A stretch of DNA of 64,000 nt from Dryococelus australis (lineage: Eukaryota; Arthropoda; Insecta; Phasmatodea; Phasmatidae), in NCBI GenBank assembly GCA_029891345.1, contig CM056995.1:83329895-83393894 (forward strand), given 5' to 3'. A program made the translations under genes and the position numbers. Shown in pieces: positions 33,586 through 45,152 of the stretch; the first letter of the stretch is position 1, and each line of letters starts with the position of its first letter. The notes below the pieces were generated by a model. The model made no database searches and was not told where the DNA came from. It saw only the letters and a program-made list of their open reading frames with translations.

Positions 33586-34272
33586 TGTCTGTGATAGACC
33601 GGACAAAATTAGCAATGCTTGTTTTTCAGGTGATCAAAGACGAGAATAAGTGTTAACTGTCACCTACTTTGTAAATTACCTCTTATTTCGCATGTGACTG
33701 GGAAGTGTAACATTTGCGCCATTTTGAATGCGTTCTCTATCACTCAGTATTTCGAATGGCCAACATAATGCCATGTTTGCAATTTTTTTATGGCAGTAGT
33801 TAAAAAAAAAGCAATACATGCGGTGCGTTTTTAAAGAGTTGCACTGAATCGTTCTAACTGTACACAAGTTGTTTTAGGTGTACATTTTTATAAAATTATA
33901 CTTCCCGCCATAAGACAAGCATGTCTAATGTCTAGCCCAGGAACTTTCGACTTCCAAACGAAAAGACTTTTAATAAACCCGTCGCGCTGTGCATGGGCTC
34001 ATTGGCAAAGGAAAGCACATAAAAATGCCGTCAATAAGGACGCCACTTTTAATTAATCTGGTCTCAATATTCCCACTGGTTAAGAAAGAAAACCCCTATT
34101 GTAGCCGGGAGAGAACATCGTATTCATTAGTATTTTAGTGCCAGTTTGCAACTCGAGGCATATTTTTTCCGGGTTGGCCCGTCGTAGAGTGTGCCGTGAC
34201 GATATGCGACGCGGTAATGAAGTAAGGTCGTAAATAATTTCGCGAGCGGCTCGTTCGGACCACTCGGCCACC
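33586..34272. other. Spacer, nothing recognised
   Basis: No supportable feature. Confidence 0.35.
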
Positions 34273-34343
34273 GGGGGGGGGGGGGGGGCACCTTGTGGGA
34301 GCCAATCTTGAGCACAATGCGAGTTTCCGCCCCCCCCCCCCCC
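34273..34343. repeat. Facing G-run and C-run
   Basis: A run of 16 G (34273-34288) is followed about 40 bases later by a run of 14 C (34330-34343). The two can pair as a hairpin, and each can form a quadruplex or i-motif on one strand. Confidence 0.8.
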
Positions 34344-35160
34344 GCGCTAATGACCTTAAGGTATCGACGCAGATTTAAACGACGGTAACAGCATACCTGC
34401 TTCAAAAGACGCGCTGGTAATCTTCGTGGAAGATTGTGTTTTATCGCGCCGTTCCGGGAAACGAAGGCGCGGTGGACGCGCGTATACGGGAAACTCGGCG
34501 GCGGAATATGGGAGAAGTCAAGTCCCCAGTTGTGTCTCCGCCGATGGATTCCAAAAGTGTGTGTGTGTGTGTGTGTATGTGAGGTGGAAGGGGAGGACTA
34601 CTAGCACACAAAAAGCGCAAAGCGTCAAGTCTTCCCCTCCCCCCACACCTCTGAGTCCAAAGTCCCTTACCCGTCTCCTACCCTACCCACCTTTCAGGAG
34701 GGCCGCTGAGGTCCCGAATATAGCGTGGAAGTGAAATGTGACGATGTCTGGCGGGCAGCAGACAAGCGAGCCGCGACTTGTACATAAATACTGGGTGTCG
34801 GAGTCCGAATTCTTGTGTCTCTTTGTCTACCTGCCGTGGTCGCCTGCATACCTGTCCGGTGGGCCGGCCAGGGATCTCCCATAGCTGCCTCGCGGCAAGA
34901 TACTGTACTTGCCTGGCGCTGCGAGATGAATATACACTTTTCGACGCCGTAACCAAATCGACATCGATGCGATATATCGTTCCCACGTGTACTTTTACAT
35001 AACCGTGGCAAATTACGTTGATTCTCAGCGAATATCGATATCGGAGACATCTAAACAAACTACTGTATGTGACAAGCGAATACGTTTGTATAGCCAAAGA
35101 TGGTAAATACAAACCCCATAATACCCCGAAATCGCTGAATTCAGATTCGCCAGTAATGAT
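34344..35160. promoter_or_regulatory. CpG-rich block
   Basis: The block is GC- and CpG-enriched. Examples are GGCGCGGTGGACGCGCG near 34465 and GGCCGGCCAGGGATCTCC near 34863. A (GT)n tract lies at about 34557-34575. Overlapping open frames on both strands lack domains. Function is not established. Confidence 0.15.
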
Positions 35161-35588
35161 GCGTGGTTGATATCGGAATAATTCCCTTATCGGATTCTCG
35201 TCATTGTTTCAATTCAGGTACAAAGTCGAAATGTTTCCTAAAACAATCGCAGGCAGGACCTCCGACAATTAAACCTATCTCTGCGACCAGCAGAGGTTGC
35301 GTTGCGAGGGGCAAATGGGTCGTTAAGAAATCCAAAATTTATTTTTCTTTTAAAAAGCCGCCTGGTTGCGAATAACTTCCAATGGTTAATTTTCGCTCTG
35401 CTCTATATACTTGTACGCAGTCTGTAAAGTGTGCTTGAACAGTGTCGTCTCATAGAGTTTATTATATGCTATGTGAAGGCAGCTGCAGTGTGACGTCAAA
35501 AGTGTCCAAACTTGTGGTTACGTTTTTTTGGGAGGTTGTTGTTTCAAACATAAGAGATTGTTTACACTTTGAGTAGAAATCCAGGAAA
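35161..35588. other. Spacer, nothing recognised
   Basis: No supportable feature. Confidence 0.35.
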
Positions 35589-36007
35589 AGGCTGTTGATA
35601 ATGTGAGCACATTTGAAATCAACCTTAGAAAAAAGTCACTTCCCTTGCCTGTATATATTTTAATGGGCGCACCAACTGACAATCGCCCAGCAAAGTTGGA
35701 AACGATGGATGGAAAGCAGATCCATATCTTAGCGTCGAATGAAAAGTGTTAGGTAACCATTTGTGATAGCTTAAATGATTTCTTACGCTATCTTTATTTT
35801 TTTTAATACATCAAAATGTAAAAACGAGCAGATTTATAAGATATTTACTTCCCTAAAAATTTCACAGTTTCACTTGACCGACGGATGAATAAAGTGATAA
35901 GGCTCATGAAAACGTTAATTTTACATATGGCAGAAGAATACACAAAGTGCATAAAAGTACATCTTGAGCAGGGCTTTCAAAAGAGCACATTTTACCGTGA
36001 ATAGCCT
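35589..36007 (-). mobile_element. Family A MITE
   Basis: The left end is AGGCTGTTGATAATGTGAGC and the right end is the complement of AGGCTATTCACGGTAAAATG. Inner motifs AAGTTGGAAACGATGGATGG and GACGGATGAATAAAGTG are as in the other inverted copies. Confidence 0.85.
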
Positions 36008-36763
36008 ATAGGTAGAATATGGGTTTTGTACCCCATAGACTACATACAGACATTCTCTGTAACTATTTTTACTTCAGATAAAAATATTTTATTATAACTC
36101 ACTGTTTTTTATGACGTGTCAACGTCAAAATTTCATTGGTTTTGTACCGTACGAATCAAATTAACCAAACTATTTGCAACCAATTTACCAAAGCTAACTA
36201 AGATGCATTGTCCTTAATTCATTTCGATTTTTAAGGTATTTTTAGCAAAAGTTATTGTACAAGAATTCGTGGGCTGCCATAAATAAAAGTATGCAAGAAT
36301 TGCCATTTTCTTCCCCAAAAAATTTCGGAAATCGCGAAAACATTTTCTTCTTGCAAAAAGCACGATGGTAGCTTCCACAAGTTACGAAACAGTCGTATAT
36401 GAAACGACATTCCTGGTTTCTATAAAAGAATAAGTCATGAAACACAGAGGCAGATGTTTCTTAACTAGAATGTCATCGCGCGATTAACAGACATCTTGTA
36501 CTCTTGGCATTTTCTTTTCAATGTGAATTATCTTATTTCTGTACAAGTTAGTTTACATTATTTGTACACTTCTAAAACTACAAAATTGTGGTTTTGACAT
36601 GTATTTATGCGAAAACAATGCGCTCAATACTTTTTGATTTTTTTGTTTCTAAAAACGTAGAAAGTGAAGAAAAGCTGATCTATGATCGACAACTAGACTG
36701 AGTGTGATGCTAAATACTAGTCACTTTTTGGAATGCCGTCACTGCTGACTAGAACGATGCACC
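36008..36763. other. AT-rich spacer, nothing recognised
   Basis: No supportable feature. Confidence 0.4.
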
Positions 36764-36860
36764 CATAGACTGAAGATGAGGTAGACCGGTTATATTATTC
36801 TGCGCATGTACCCAACATGGACTTACCCAATGTTAAAAAACAGTTTATTTTGACTACAAA
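36764..36860 (+). mobile_element. Fragment of the 7281-type hAT MITE
   Basis: CATAGACTGAAGATGAGGTA, then GACCGGTTATATTATTCTGC and CATGTACCCAACATGGAC, follow the left part of the element at 7281. The right end is not found. Confidence 0.65.
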
Positions 36861-38326
36861 TCAATATAATATATATGTAAAAATTGCATTATTATTTTCA
36901 TCATGATTGTCAAGTGAAACATTTTCTATTTATTGGCCGCTGTAAAATATTTGTGCACGAAGTATTATCATTTCGCATATTACAAATGTGTACTGCGTGC
37001 AGTTTTAGCAGGTGTAACAAATCCTCTTAAAGCCGGCAGGCACTACACCACATGCATCTAATTAATGCTGCCCTCTGTTTTACACATGGGAATTATAGCA
37101 GAGTATACACGTTACCGTGGCAGAGGAGAAGAAATAACACATAATTGTGTGTTCACATATTGACTAAATTCTAACAGAAAGGCAGTCCGTAATTAATTAG
37201 AGTGCAGCTGCACTCTAATAATGGCTGTAGGCCGTATTTAATACAGTCTAGGATTAGGTATTTTTTTTTAAATGCTAAAAGCATCTGAGTTTCTGAGTAC
37301 CACTTAAGTATGGGAAATAACATTTTACCAAGGTTTCAAAAGCCCTGTGCAATGAATATTTACGTCATTCATTAATACATAACGAGCAAATTATTTTCAT
37401 TATTTATTTATTTATTTATTTAGCATAACCAAACATGCGCTTTGTACACAGTTTTATATCGTTCCAAAGCGAAAAGAAGACAAAACCCATTTCATTGACA
37501 AAAAAAGCATTTTCTGAATGTCCTTTAAAATTACTTACATTGCATATCTCAAATATATAAATGACAAACCAATAAACTGGAAATGGAAAGAACCGCAAAA
37601 AGTAGACTGAACTGGCATTATGCCATTTAGGCAAATGGAGTCTAAAAATATGAATATATATATATAAGTAAGTAAGTTATAAACCTCAATTATACACCAC
37701 ACAGAATAAATGGAAAACAAATTAGTCACCCTACAGGTATTTGAAGACTAAAACAGGGAACGCATGAAGAGCGGACGCAAACGCAATGAGCTAAAATTCC
37801 TAAAAAGAACTCGCTTGTGGGTTGAAATATATACGCTTTATTTGTATATTGGTATAACTTCACGAATTTTTCACGTTGTGTTTACTATCTTATTATGATA
37901 ATTTGAGTTATTCTGTGTATTTCTCGTCATTTATGCAAGTACAATTTCATTTATCGCACAGATGTGTTTTACACAATCCATAATTTTTACACAGGGCCAC
38001 ATAAACCGCTCCAGGTTATAACTCTAGTGTCCGCGAAAGCTCGAGGGTGTAGCAGTAATATAGAACATGTTCTATTACGCTTCCCATGTGGGGGAAGGAA
38101 ATTGTTATATACCCCAAGCCAGTTGTTTCGGAAGGGGCTGAGCTGTATCCTACACGAAAGCAGAAATGCTAGCAGAAAACGGGTATGAGAACTACTGAGG
38201 GATTCCGCATTGCATAAGAACGGATTTCTCGCTGTTCAAATACCGAGTATATTTTATGGTTTCATGGCATGATATCGATGGCAACTTCACAAAAATACCA
38301 AATAACTTGAAAAATAACTTTCCTCG
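36861..38326. other. AT-rich spacer, nothing recognised
   Basis: A short (ATTT)n tract lies at about 37402-37422 and a (TA)n tract near 37655. No gene is seen. Confidence 0.4.
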
Positions 38327-38504
38327 CACTCTTAAATTCGAATGAGTGGAAATCGACTGATTCGCAGTGAAATTCAACTACTCGAATCGGTGAAAATGGC
38401 TAGACTTAGAATCTGTGGAAACCCACAGGTTCACTCAGTGAAACAATTTCACTGATCGAATTAGTGGCAGACAACTGCGTGCGGCGAACTACATATTGTT
38501 TTCG

Positions 38505-39105
38505 ACGTGAATACGTCTTTAAATTTGCGAACGTAGTGGGAGGCAATCCAGAAAATCCGATGATAATAACAAAATCGGGGGATACAGTTTGGCGTAGCAG
38601 CTACATTCAAAATTCCAAAATTCAATTACACCACTCGAGTGCCAAAGGATCAAAGAATATGTTACGTTGAGTGAGGACTGCGAAGCAACCCAAGGAGGGG
38701 GGGGGGGGGTGTGTGCAATTTTGAGTTCTTTTTGCCGCGTCTCATAACTTCCGCGTAGTATAACTTTTGACTAGGAGAAGCTAAGATTGCGTGTAGAAAA
38801 ACATCTGTGTGGCGTGGTTATAGTGAAATTGTATGCGTTTAATGTAAAAAAAAAATTAAGAAAACTTAACACAATGTTGGCCTATACTCGTCAAAAAGCC
38901 GAGTCGAAATACAGAAATCATACACGGTTGGAAAGAGCATCTCAAAAGCATACCAGTGACACCCATGAAACTGCGTATGATCCAGTGAAGCGGTGCCCGG
39001 ACGTAAAAAAAAACATCGAGGCGTCCGAGCGCGTCAACGTATACGTATTCACGCAAAACAAACGGCCGTGTCCCCAACACAGCCACACCCCATTTTTATA
39101 GACTT
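38505..39105. mobile_element. Insertion of unknown type inside family B copy 2
   Basis: The stretch is absent from B copies 1 and 3. Left context GCGTGCGGCGAACTACATAT and right context GGCAAACCATTACGAGAAAT are adjacent in those copies. It holds a G-run (about 38697-38710) and a 104-codon lysine/arginine-rich frame (38787-39101) with no recognisable domain. I cannot place its ends exactly. Confidence 0.5.
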
Positions 39106-39194
39106 TAGGCAAACCATTACGAGAAATAAACATTTTTCCGATCGTCGCTGTTTATATTGTGCTATTTAATATTATGTAATAAAAAAAGTATTAA

Positions 39195-39255
39195 AATGTT
39201 GAGCGGTGTCTAGGATTCGAACCCACAGCACATCCGCTCCTAGACAATTACCTTT
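39195..39255 (-). repeat. tRNA-like module inside family B copy 2
   Basis: On the minus strand, GTAATTGTCTAGGAGCGG is followed by GTGGGTTCGAATCCTAG, which holds a perfect B box. The position corresponds to 17862 and 59965 in the other copies. Confidence 0.55.
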
Positions 39256-39429
39256 CCATTTTTTTTGATCGACTACATTGGCCGATAGAAGTTCCGTTGG
39301 ACATAGCGTGTGTGACGTTTTGACGTTTGACAGTGTATGTGTGTGTGTATTGCGCAGTTTCGAGCTCAAGTAGACCGACTTGTTGACAAATTCACAGTAT
39401 GCATGTGCGCTACATACGAGCTGAGGATC

Positions 39430-39512
39430 TGCTGCGGAGTAACCGGGGCGCGAGCTCCCGACCCTGTGACCACAAGTCGGCCACTCTGCCCCTCAGCTAT
39501 GAGGGCACAGCC
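39430..39512 (-). repeat. tRNA-derived SINE head
   Basis: On the minus strand, CATAGCTGAGGGGCAGAGTG resembles an A box. GGTCGGGAGCTCGCGCCCCG stands where a B box would be. It is part of the second extra block in B copy 2. Confidence 0.4.
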
Positions 39513-40088
39513 GAATTACCTAGCCAATGTTAACATCAAAGCGGAAATTATAAGTATTATGAACGTTATGAAAATTTTGTATAGCTTTAAATGGTATGTC
39601 AATTTTTTTTATTGGTAACATTTGGATTATAAAAACGAATAGTAGGTACGCATGAATGCATTTACCTAACCACATTTAATGCAGTTTGATATTTCAAAAT
39701 GAATGCAATGATGATACGTGGAAACGAAATGAAAGAGGTAAAAACGGAATTAAAGATTGAATGTTCATGTTGCCTCGTAAAATGGTATTATGAAAGACGA
39801 AACTCATATTTGAAAACCAAAATAATGGGTTATATTAATTTGCGTTGTTATTTCACTTGATACGGGTTTTCTAACTGATCCATCAGTCAAAAAGCAAATC
39901 ATTGAAAAACAGAAAATGAATTAGTTGATGAATAAGTGGAAAATGTCACTGAAACAAACAGTGAAGGAGAATTGGCATTTTTTCACTAAAATATCAGTTA
40001 AATTGACTGAAGTGGCTGCTGAATAACAAGATGAACTGATTTAAACAGTGAAATTCTCACTGAATTCTCACTGATTCAGATTTAGAGT

Positions 40089-40369
40089 GCATTTTTTTTG
40101 CATAACTATGAGAAGTTTAACTTAAAATCTCTTGATTAATACAAATGTTTCAAAAATCTATTTTAACACAAAGTTTAATTTCAGCTAGCGAGTTTATTGA
40201 AGTCACGGGAGCGTCACGTTGAAGTTTCTTTGAAATCTGGCACGTGATTCACTTGCGGCAAGGGTTTAACTTATGGCTATTCTGAGTTTAAATTTTGTCT
40301 AAAAATTAAAATTGAAATACAGGCAAACCGCATAACAAATTTTCAAAAAAAAATACTCCAAGACGTCCT
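40089..40369. other. AT-rich spacer, nothing recognised
   Basis: No supportable feature. Confidence 0.4.
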
Positions 40370-41380
40370 CACTGAGAAAAAGGTTTTTGTTGAATCAAAC
40401 AAAGTTCGTTTGGCGCACACAGTGAAATATTTTATCCTTAGTTGGTTGCCCCGAACAAATATTTGGTTGATGCAACCACTGCCGTAGAAGACAGGTCTGG
40501 ACACTCGCCTAACTAACAATGTTAGAGAGTCGACGGCCTTAGTGAAGCATTTAGTTCATGAAGTGGCCGCAAATGCGCTGTACCAAACTAGCACTATTAG
40601 CATTGCTGGTATAGGGATAACACCATAGAGATATGAACGTCATTTTTCTATTTTAAGAGAAAGTTGTAATTCCCCTCCCTATGCTTGCCATGTCAAACAG
40701 CACTACTTTGGTAGCAGCGCTCTGTGGTTGGGTTCATGAACTACATGGATCAATAAAGCGGTCAACTTTTCAAGTTAGTGTCCAGACTTGTTTTCTAGGG
40801 CCGTGGATGCAACTAAACACTTGTTTGGCTCTAGGTATATTAAACCGTTTCGGAAGTCGAGCCGGAAATCGAACCGAGGTCATGTGAGCGGGAAAACTAG
40901 GCCTGAGAAACCTTAGCGGAAGTGACTACTGGTCAAGTCTAGGTGTTATTTAAGTACATATATTCAAATACTGGACAACATGTGCAAATAAAGATTTACA
41001 ACTTCAATTTTTAGTTTCCTCTTGAAATAGTTATAATTAGGATGTTTATACCATTACGAAGCTTCGGTGAATGCACTAACCAACACTGTCACTATCCTAA
41101 CTATGGCGAAACACAGAAACAAATCTCTTGAGTTGTATTTTCAAACGAAGGCAATCTAATGAGTGGCCAAACATAAATACACAGTCGATTCAACAAAATA
41201 TTTTGTTGACAGCAAAATTTCTTTTATTTATGCAAACGTGTAGGGCTATTTGGTTAGACGAACAAAATTAATTTTGTTGCTTTTCACGTTTTGTCAACTC
41301 AACAAATTATTTTCTTGGGGCAACTAAATATATTTTCGACCCCTATGAAAACAAATATTTTGTTGGCAGTTCTCTCAGTT
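40370..41380 (+). mobile_element. Family H element (CACT-ended, AACAAAATATTTTGTT motifs)
   Basis: The left end is CACTGAGAAAAAGGTTTTTG. The complement of the right end is AACTGAGAGAACTGCC. Subterminal DNA repeats a self-complementary motif: TCAACAAAATATTTTGTTGA at about 41192, GAACAAAATTAATTTTGTTG at about 41261 and AAACAAATATTTTGTTGG at about 41350. Partial forms lie near 40385 and 40454. A tRNA B-box-like string (minus strand GGTTCGATTTCCGGC) lies at about 40860. No coding region is recognised. Confidence 0.6.
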
Positions 41381-41575
41381 TAATAACATGAGAAATTACT
41401 TTGAGCTGTAGTATAACATATTGATTTGTTTCATTTTTGAGGTTTGCTCAGGGGAAAAAATATGAATTTCAAATTCGTATGCTTTTTTCAAATATTTTAA
41501 TGTCATTTTCCACCATTTTCATACTTTCCTTTTCAGGCTATTGTTTCATATCACAACGAAAAGGGACGTAATAAG

Positions 41576-41869
41576 TAGGGATAGGAACATTTCGCTAGTT
41601 CATTTCAGGACAAGATAGACGTCAAACACGTGTACGCTGAAGTTGACTTTATAATTGGATCGCAGTGTATTATACACGCCCTGGACGACTCTGAGCCAAT
41701 GGCAGACTTGCAGGGAAACAAGTAGCGAGTGCCATACTGCCAGGTGTGAAGTAACACTGGCTACTCTATGGGGCAGCAGTCAATGAACAAACATCTGAGG
41801 TTCAAGTATACACATGACTGTGGGGTCTAGCCTACAGGTCATTGCACTCGCGAATTTTACCTATCCCTA
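41576..41869. mobile_element. hAT-like MITE with perfect 8-bp duplication
   Basis: The 294 bp element has termini TAGGGATAGGAACATTTCGC and, as complement, TAGGGATAGGTAAAATTCGC. GTAATAAG flanks it at 41568-41575 and 41870-41877, an exact match. Interior words (GACGTCAAACACGTG, CACGCCC) are shared with the elements at 44865 and 61945. Confidence 0.9.
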
Positions 41870-41877
41870 GTAATAAG

Positions 41878-42148
41878 CTAAACACACAGAAAACAATTCA
41901 AGCACGTGAACTCCCTTGAATGACATAAATAGAGCACAATTTCACGACATCTGTCAAACAACACGCTAGATTCGCCATATGAGCTTATAAATACACCTGT
42001 CATCCACGCGTAAACCTGATCTTTTATTGCCCACAGTTACAGAGAGGGAAACGGTAACACGCGACAATTATAATAAATTCCTTACGGTAAAATTTTTTTG
42101 AGAAACAAAATAACACACCTACAGTATGTTCCAAGTGTTTACTACTAT
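41878..42148. other. Spacer, nothing recognised
   Basis: No supportable feature. Confidence 0.4.
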
Positions 42149-42381
42149 AGTCTGTTCACGGTAAAGTGAGAACTTTTGAAGCCCTACTTACTTTTTCCTT
42201 TCGGCCATTTCCTATCCTTTAACGACCTCTTCAAACAAATATGGTCATGTAAGTAATAAACACAGTGCGTATATTCCCCCACTTTCGGAAGTTGACGTCT
42301 GAGACCAAAATAAAATATATTTATTGACTATTATTCCAAATGACAGGATTTTAAAAAGTGCTCACTCACTGCGAATAGCCT
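42149..42381 (+). mobile_element. Family A short subtype
   Basis: The element is about 233 bp. The left terminus is AGTCTGTTCACGGTAAAGTG and the right is the complement of AGGCTATTCGCAGTGAGTGA. The interior differs from long A copies and matches 50714-50949 instead, for example AATAAACACAGTGCGTATAT. Confidence 0.75.
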
Positions 42382-43354
42382 ACACTTACCTGTAGTCGAT
42401 GTCTGTTGTAAAAATATTAGTTTAATACAGACTGTGATTATAGACAAAAAGTTGTGTGAGGGAAAAAAAAAATTTTTTTTAGAGCCTTCCTGGTGGCAAT
42501 CGGCATGCATCTGAGCAAACGGACGATGAGTATTTATTTTAAAACTCCGCCTCTCCCCTCTCGCCTCTTTTTCTCTCAACTGCTCCTTTTCTACCACTTT
42601 TTCTGTTTTAAAGAGTGTTATTTAAAAAACATTCCACTGCCAAACAACGTGATTAAATAACTCACATTACTGGTATTTATGCACAACAAATAACTGATAG
42701 GAGATTACGGAGATTGGTTCACGAAAGCCTATCTAGTTCCTGTCACAACGTGTTTTGCAAAGGATTTTTCGATATTTTTGGCAAGAAAATACATGAATAA
42801 TAATTTTGGGACACCTTACGTTGTGAGGCATTCATCACCATTTTTACTCTCGGGACACACATGAAAAATAAGAAAGAGTATCTTATTTCTTATCTTCCAT
42901 CAGTGTTCCGAGAATAATAAAGGCAGTGGATATCTCAAAATCTAACACTGTGTTCGTAATGATTATTTATGCCTTGTCGCCCCAGCAATTTCGATAAACC
43001 ACCTGAAAAACAACTTATGACGAAAATCTGGCTAATATATTGCTTTCGTGCACCATTCCCCATAACCAGGATTGCTATGTAGGGCTACTGCCGCACTGCT
43101 CCTAATCACAGCGTTAAAAAACTTCTTACATTCGGACTATCGTTAAAATTGCATTCATTTACTCAAGCATGAGTCTCTGTGGCCATATCAAAACATCTAT
43201 ATTGATTCCCTTATTTATTTGCCTTGCAAACGAAGAACTGGGACTAAATAACTTGTTCAACCCCCCTCCAAAAAAAAATCACGTTTTGCATAAACTCCTA
43301 AAGTAAGTCGGCTATAGAGCTTTATGACATAAACAATGCTATTAATTTGAGTAA
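42382..43354. other. AT-rich spacer, nothing recognised
   Basis: No supportable feature. The frame at 42331-42597 has no domain. Confidence 0.4.
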
Positions 43355-43540
43355 ATGAAGGAGAACAGTTCCATGTCTCGGCGTTCAATTAAAATTGTTT
43401 GGTAAACTTTTGCGAATTCTGAAAATATTTCTTTAGCTTTCTGTTTTGTTTTGTAATGCTTATAACTGTAAGATTGAGCAAGTTTGTAGAATGTTTTCTT
43501 TTCTAATTATTTCAGAGTTTCACTTGACCGACGCATAGCA
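43355..43540 (-). mobile_element. Family A internal fragment
   Basis: AGTTCCATGTCTCGGCGTTC through GTTTCACTTGACCGACGCAT matches the middle of family A. Both termini are missing. Confidence 0.65.
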
Positions 43541-43979
43541 AAAACAGCTTTGAAGTAAGTAGGGTTATTGCCAGTAGGTGTGTAATGTGCCTGAAACGCT
43601 GGAATGGCGCTGTCTAGTACGGAACCGGTCGAGCGAAAGGATAAGGTTTCACAGGTTAAAACATTTTAGACGTGACACGTTTTGAAGAGAAAAACATTGC
43701 AACAAGAGAGCAAGTGTGACAAAATTAATAAGTTAGTGTTTTTTATGATTTCGGCAATGTCCAGGCCAATAAATATTCTACACAGAACATTTTGGGGAAA
43801 TCTAGATGGGGCGAAGATGGACAATTTTTTTTTGTTTGAAAACAATATAGCGAAGGTGGCTTAGATACTCCTAAAATAATTTAAAATAAAATTACTTAAG
43901 ATAATTTCCTAATTCATTTACAATGTGATAAAAATGAATGCAGCTTTTATTGACAAAATACAATTGATTATCCCTAGTA
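43541..43979. other. Spacer, nothing recognised
   Basis: No supportable feature. Confidence 0.4.
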
Positions 43980-44387
43980 TAATCTGTTCACGATAAAGTG
44001 AGCACCTTTGAAATCTACCTTAGAAAAAGTCACTACTCCTACCTGCATATATTTTAACGGGCGGCATGAGTGACATGCGCCCAGTAAAGTTGGTAACAAT
44101 GGATGGGAAGCAGTTCCGTATCTTAACGTCAAATAAAAAGTGTTAGGTGACTATTTCTGATAATTCAAACTTTTTTTTTTTTTTTTTTTTTTTTTAAATC
44201 TACGCCGAAGTGTAAAAATGAGCAGATCTGTAAAATATTTACTTTTCCAGTAATTCCACAGTTTCACTAGACCGACGCATAAATAAAGTGATGAGGTCCA
44301 TGACAATGTTAATCTTACATAAGGCGAAAGAATACACAACGTGCATACAAGTAGACCTTAAGCAGGGCTTTCGAAAGTGAATAGCCT
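43980..44387 (-). mobile_element. Family A MITE with damaged right terminus
   Basis: The left end is AATCTGTTCACGATAAAGTG. At the right, GGGCTTTCGAAAGTG passes straight to AATAGCCT, so the CTCATTTTACCG part of the terminus is deleted. A T-run of about 26 lies at 44171-44195. Confidence 0.8.
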
Positions 44388-44746
44388 ATATTAACACTTA
44401 CCACTGTTTTTAACAGTGACATCAGTTTTATGTTAATCTCAGTCGTAATTAGTCCTAATCGCCGTCTTCATACTAGCTACAGTAACCTAATCTTCACTCA
44501 TTAATTACAAATATAAGATGAAAATCCAAGTGCCGTCTCTAACGAGACAAGTCCTGGTTTTTAAAGTCCAGCCGCTCAGTCACAGTGACTGCTCTCCCGA
44601 TAGTCACACCTTGCATTCGCTGGTCTTTGCACCGTCGTCCTTCGTCTCCCCGAGTCACCTACGTCGTCGCACACACCGGCACTGACGGCCACGCAAGACT
44701 GCCGCCACAGGGGCACGCCGCGACGAATTTTATACCCGTAGCTGAC

Positions 44747-44825
44747 CTGTCCCAGAACGTTCTTCGCACCTCGATCATCACGCCGGTGAAGGCGATGACC
44801 AGGATATTCGCGCAATGGCTCCCAA
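44747..44825 (-). CDS. Candidate 79 bp exon with one hydrophobic segment
   Basis: In one minus-strand frame the GC-rich stretch reads HCANILVIAFTGVMIEVRRT, a hydrophobic run followed by basic residues, as in a membrane segment with a cytosolic edge. Third codon positions are almost all G or C. A GTCAGC donor-like site follows GGGACAG, and a CTCTCTAACGAG acceptor-like site precedes the exon. A stop lies just upstream in frame, so splicing would be needed. I do not recognise the family. A hAT MITE starts only 40 bp upstream. Chance is a real alternative, because other frames here are also open. Confidence 0.2.
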
Positions 44826-44864
44826 CTCGTTAGAGAGATCTCGTGCAACTCAGTAACTTATAAT

Positions 44865-45144
44865 TAGAGGCCCGAGTATTTCACGGATTGATGAGGCAAC
44901 AGGCTAGGCTTTACATTCGAGACACTATCGTCTGCTTATTGGTCGCTGCGGTAAAGCGAGGCCTTCTTACAGGACCGTCCATAGCTCACTCGCACTACTT
45001 CTCCCTGCTTATTATTGGCTCGCAATTAAACGGGGCGTGTACACACAACTCGTGTGCGTGTCCAGTCACAGTTGCGGGAGAAACTAACACGTGTTTGAAG
45101 TCTACCTCGTCAGAGAAGGACTTAGCGAAATACTCGGGGCTCTA
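44865..45144. mobile_element. hAT-like MITE with near-exact 8-bp duplication
   Basis: The 280 bp element has termini TAGAGGCCCGAGTATTTC and, as complement, TAGAGCCCCGAGTATTTC. The flanks are CTTATAAT (44857-44864) and CTTACAAT (45145-45152), 7 of 8. The interior GATGAGGCAACAGGCTAGGC is shared with 61945-62199. The 159-codon frame at 44888-45367 runs through it and is not a gene. Confidence 0.85.
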
Positions 45145-45152
45145 CTTACAAT

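Larger units (their letters stand above)
38327..40088 (+). mobile_element. Family B element, copy 2, with internal insertions
   Basis: The left end is CACTCTTAAATTCGAATGAG. The complement of the right end is CACTCTAAATCTGAATCAGT. Subterminal regions are full of CACTGATTCA-like words. Compared with copies 1 and 3 there are about 600 extra bases at about 38505-39105 and a further block at about 39290-39520. A tRNA-like module lies at 39195-39255. Confidence 0.75.
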
